NCBI RefSeq assembly: GCF_016792905.1
Contig: NZ_JAEULP010000035.1
Location: 1-63,976 of the forward strand
Source: Tabrizicola sp.
Lineage (GTDB): Bacteria; Pseudomonadota; Alphaproteobacteria; Rhodobacterales; Rhodobacteraceae
Direction of reading: 5' to 3'
Length of the DNA: 63,976 nucleotides
Positions 63,081 to 63,976 of the stretch are shown here, piece by piece. The translations under genes were made by a program, and so were the position numbers. Position 1 is the first letter of the stretch, and each line of letters starts with the position of its first letter. The notes under the pieces are model-generated. The model was not told where the DNA came from. It saw only the letters and a list, made by a program, of their open reading frames with translations, and searched no databases.

Positions 63081-63698
63081 ATGACACAGACCCCCCTTTC
63101 CACAACAATCAAAAGTCGCCCGGTCTATGCGACGCTCGCGCCGCGCCCGGGCCGTCTGCATCTGATCGTGGCCGATGGCGAAGGCGCCGAAGCCGTGGTT
63201 GACCTGATTGCCCGCGCGCCCGACCGCGCCGCGATGCTGGCTGCGGCGCATATCCTTTACACACCCGGCCCCAATGGCACCGACCAATGGGACAGCCTGC
63301 AAGCCTTGGGGGCCGCGCAGGTGTTCCGCGCGCCGACCATCCCCACGCTGTTGCCGCGTCTGGCCAAGGTTCTGGCTGATGCCCATATGGGCACCCAGTT
63401 CTATCTTGCCGGCACCGAAGGGTTGATCGGGCAGGCCGAGCGCGACATCATGGCGACCGGCGTGCCCTTCGTGGCAATCCAGAAGGAACATCGCGGCTCG
63501 ACCGTGCGGCGCGTGCAATGCGTGCATTGCAAGGGCATCACCGAAAACGTCGCCACCGATCCGTTCCGGTGCAGCCATTGCGGCCTGAACCTGTTCGTGC
63601 GCGACCATTACTCGCGCCGTCTGGCGGCGTTTCAGGGGGTGAATATTGATGCGGAAGACCCGGGTCAGGTGCCCGAAGCGGTGGTGAGGTTCCAATGA
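63081..63698 (+). CDS. dmmA: Dimethylamine monooxygenase subunit DmmA
   Basis: A 205-residue protein with an N-terminal DmmA-like domain and a C-terminal zinc ribbon (CVHCKG ... CSHCG near residues 153-174) followed by DHYSRRLAAFQG. Part of the oxygenase that demethylates dimethylamine to methylamine. The stop overlaps the dmmB ATG by four bases. Confidence 0.88.
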   Translation: MTQTPLSTTIKSRPVYATLAPRPGRLHLIVADGEGAEAVVDLIARAPDRAAMLAAAHILYTPGPNGTDQWDSLQALGAAQVFRAPTIPTLLPRLAKVLADAHMGTQFYLAGTEGLIGQAERDIMATGVPFVAIQKEHRGSTVRRVQCVHCKGITENVATDPFRCSHCGLNLFVRDHYSRRLAAFQGVNIDAEDPGQVPEAVVRFQ

Positions 63699-63976
63699 GC
63701 GGCGGCGCAAAACTCCACGTCCGCGTGGCCGAGGTGGTGCAGGTCAATGACCTGATCAAACGTTTCCGCTTTGTGGCGCGTGATGGCGGTGCGCTTCCCG
63801 CCTTTTCCGGCGGCGCCCATACCGTGGTGGAAATGGACGACCACGGCACAAGGCGGCTGAACCCCTATTCGCTGATGTCCGACCCCGAGGATGGCTCGGG
63901 CTATGAAATCTCGGTGCGGCGGGACGATGCCGGGCGGGGTGGTTCGCTGTTCATGCACAGTCACGTCGTGCCGGGG
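63695..63976 (+). CDS. dmmB: Dimethylamine monooxygenase reductase subunit DmmB (partial)
   Basis: The first 94 residues of a PDR/VanB-type ferredoxin reductase, cut by the window end. RRLNPYSLMSDPEDGSGYEISVRRDDAGRGGSLFMH is the FMN-binding start of the family. ATG 63695 overlaps the dmmA TGA (ATGA). dmmC should follow outside the window. Confidence 0.88.
   Translation, partial: MSGGAKLHVRVAEVVQVNDLIKRFRFVARDGGALPAFSGGAHTVVEMDDHGTRRLNPYSLMSDPEDGSGYEISVRRDDAGRGGSLFMHSHVVPG

Overview
The window is GC-rich, densely packed DNA with short gaps and many 4-nt ATGA stop/start overlaps. The gene set (ccoNOQP-ccoGHIS, hemF beside an SDR, lgt-MidA-pgeF, a TIGR02186/TSUP pair, FnrL-type boxes, gmaS-mgsABC-tmm-dmm) points to an alphaproteobacterium of the Rhodobacteraceae/Paracoccaceae that uses methylated amines. 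I saw no rRNA, tRNA, insertion sequence, prophage or CRISPR array, so this looks like ordinary chromosome. The species cannot be named from sequence alone.

Layout. 1-8.2 kb: MFS transporter, GH13 alpha-glucosidase, a GNAT gene behind TauR-like direct repeats, and a four-gene galactose (De Ley-Doudoroff) operon with a divergent IclR regulator and its palindromic operator. 8.3-15.6 kb: trxB/Lrp pair, lgt-methyltransferase-pgeF, ubiK, VOC protein, TIGR02186-TSUP pair. 15.6-21.4 kb: nucleoside ABC importer (BMP protein, double ATPase, two permeases) ending in a purine nucleoside phosphorylase. 21.5-28.9 kb: rimI-tsaB-Nfu, dgkA-eptA, a Usp, MATE and two thioesterases, MerR. 29-32 kb: small secreted protein and an RTX serralysin-like protease. 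32-41.8 kb: a Usp divergent from ccoNOQP, DUF2270, ccoGHIS; three FnrL-type boxes mark this as an oxygen-controlled block. 41.9-50.5 kb: FAH-family protein, long DD-carboxypeptidase, HAD, clpS, RsmC-like, SDR, lipoprotein, hemF and small proteins.

50.5-63.98 kb is a methylated-amine block: an APC permease with three small membrane proteins, divergent from mgsABC-gmaS; then a Usp behind an FNR box, tmm, a second APC permease, and dmmD-dmmA-dmmB, which runs off the end. Together these would oxidise trimethylamine to its N-oxide (Tmm), demethylate dimethylamine (Dmm), handle the C1 unit (DmmD), form gamma-glutamylmethylamide (GmaS) and N-methylglutamate (MgsABC). The TMAO demethylase, dmmC and N-methylglutamate dehydrogenase are not in the window.

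Most unusual points: a ~61-nt repeat in four copies, each starting 1-3 nt after a stop codon; the permease with three small membrane companions; a CcoI whose metal-binding domain has lost its CxxC; two SDR enzymes without the catalytic lysine; and an interleaved inverted repeat with pseudoknot topology upstream of the protease locus.
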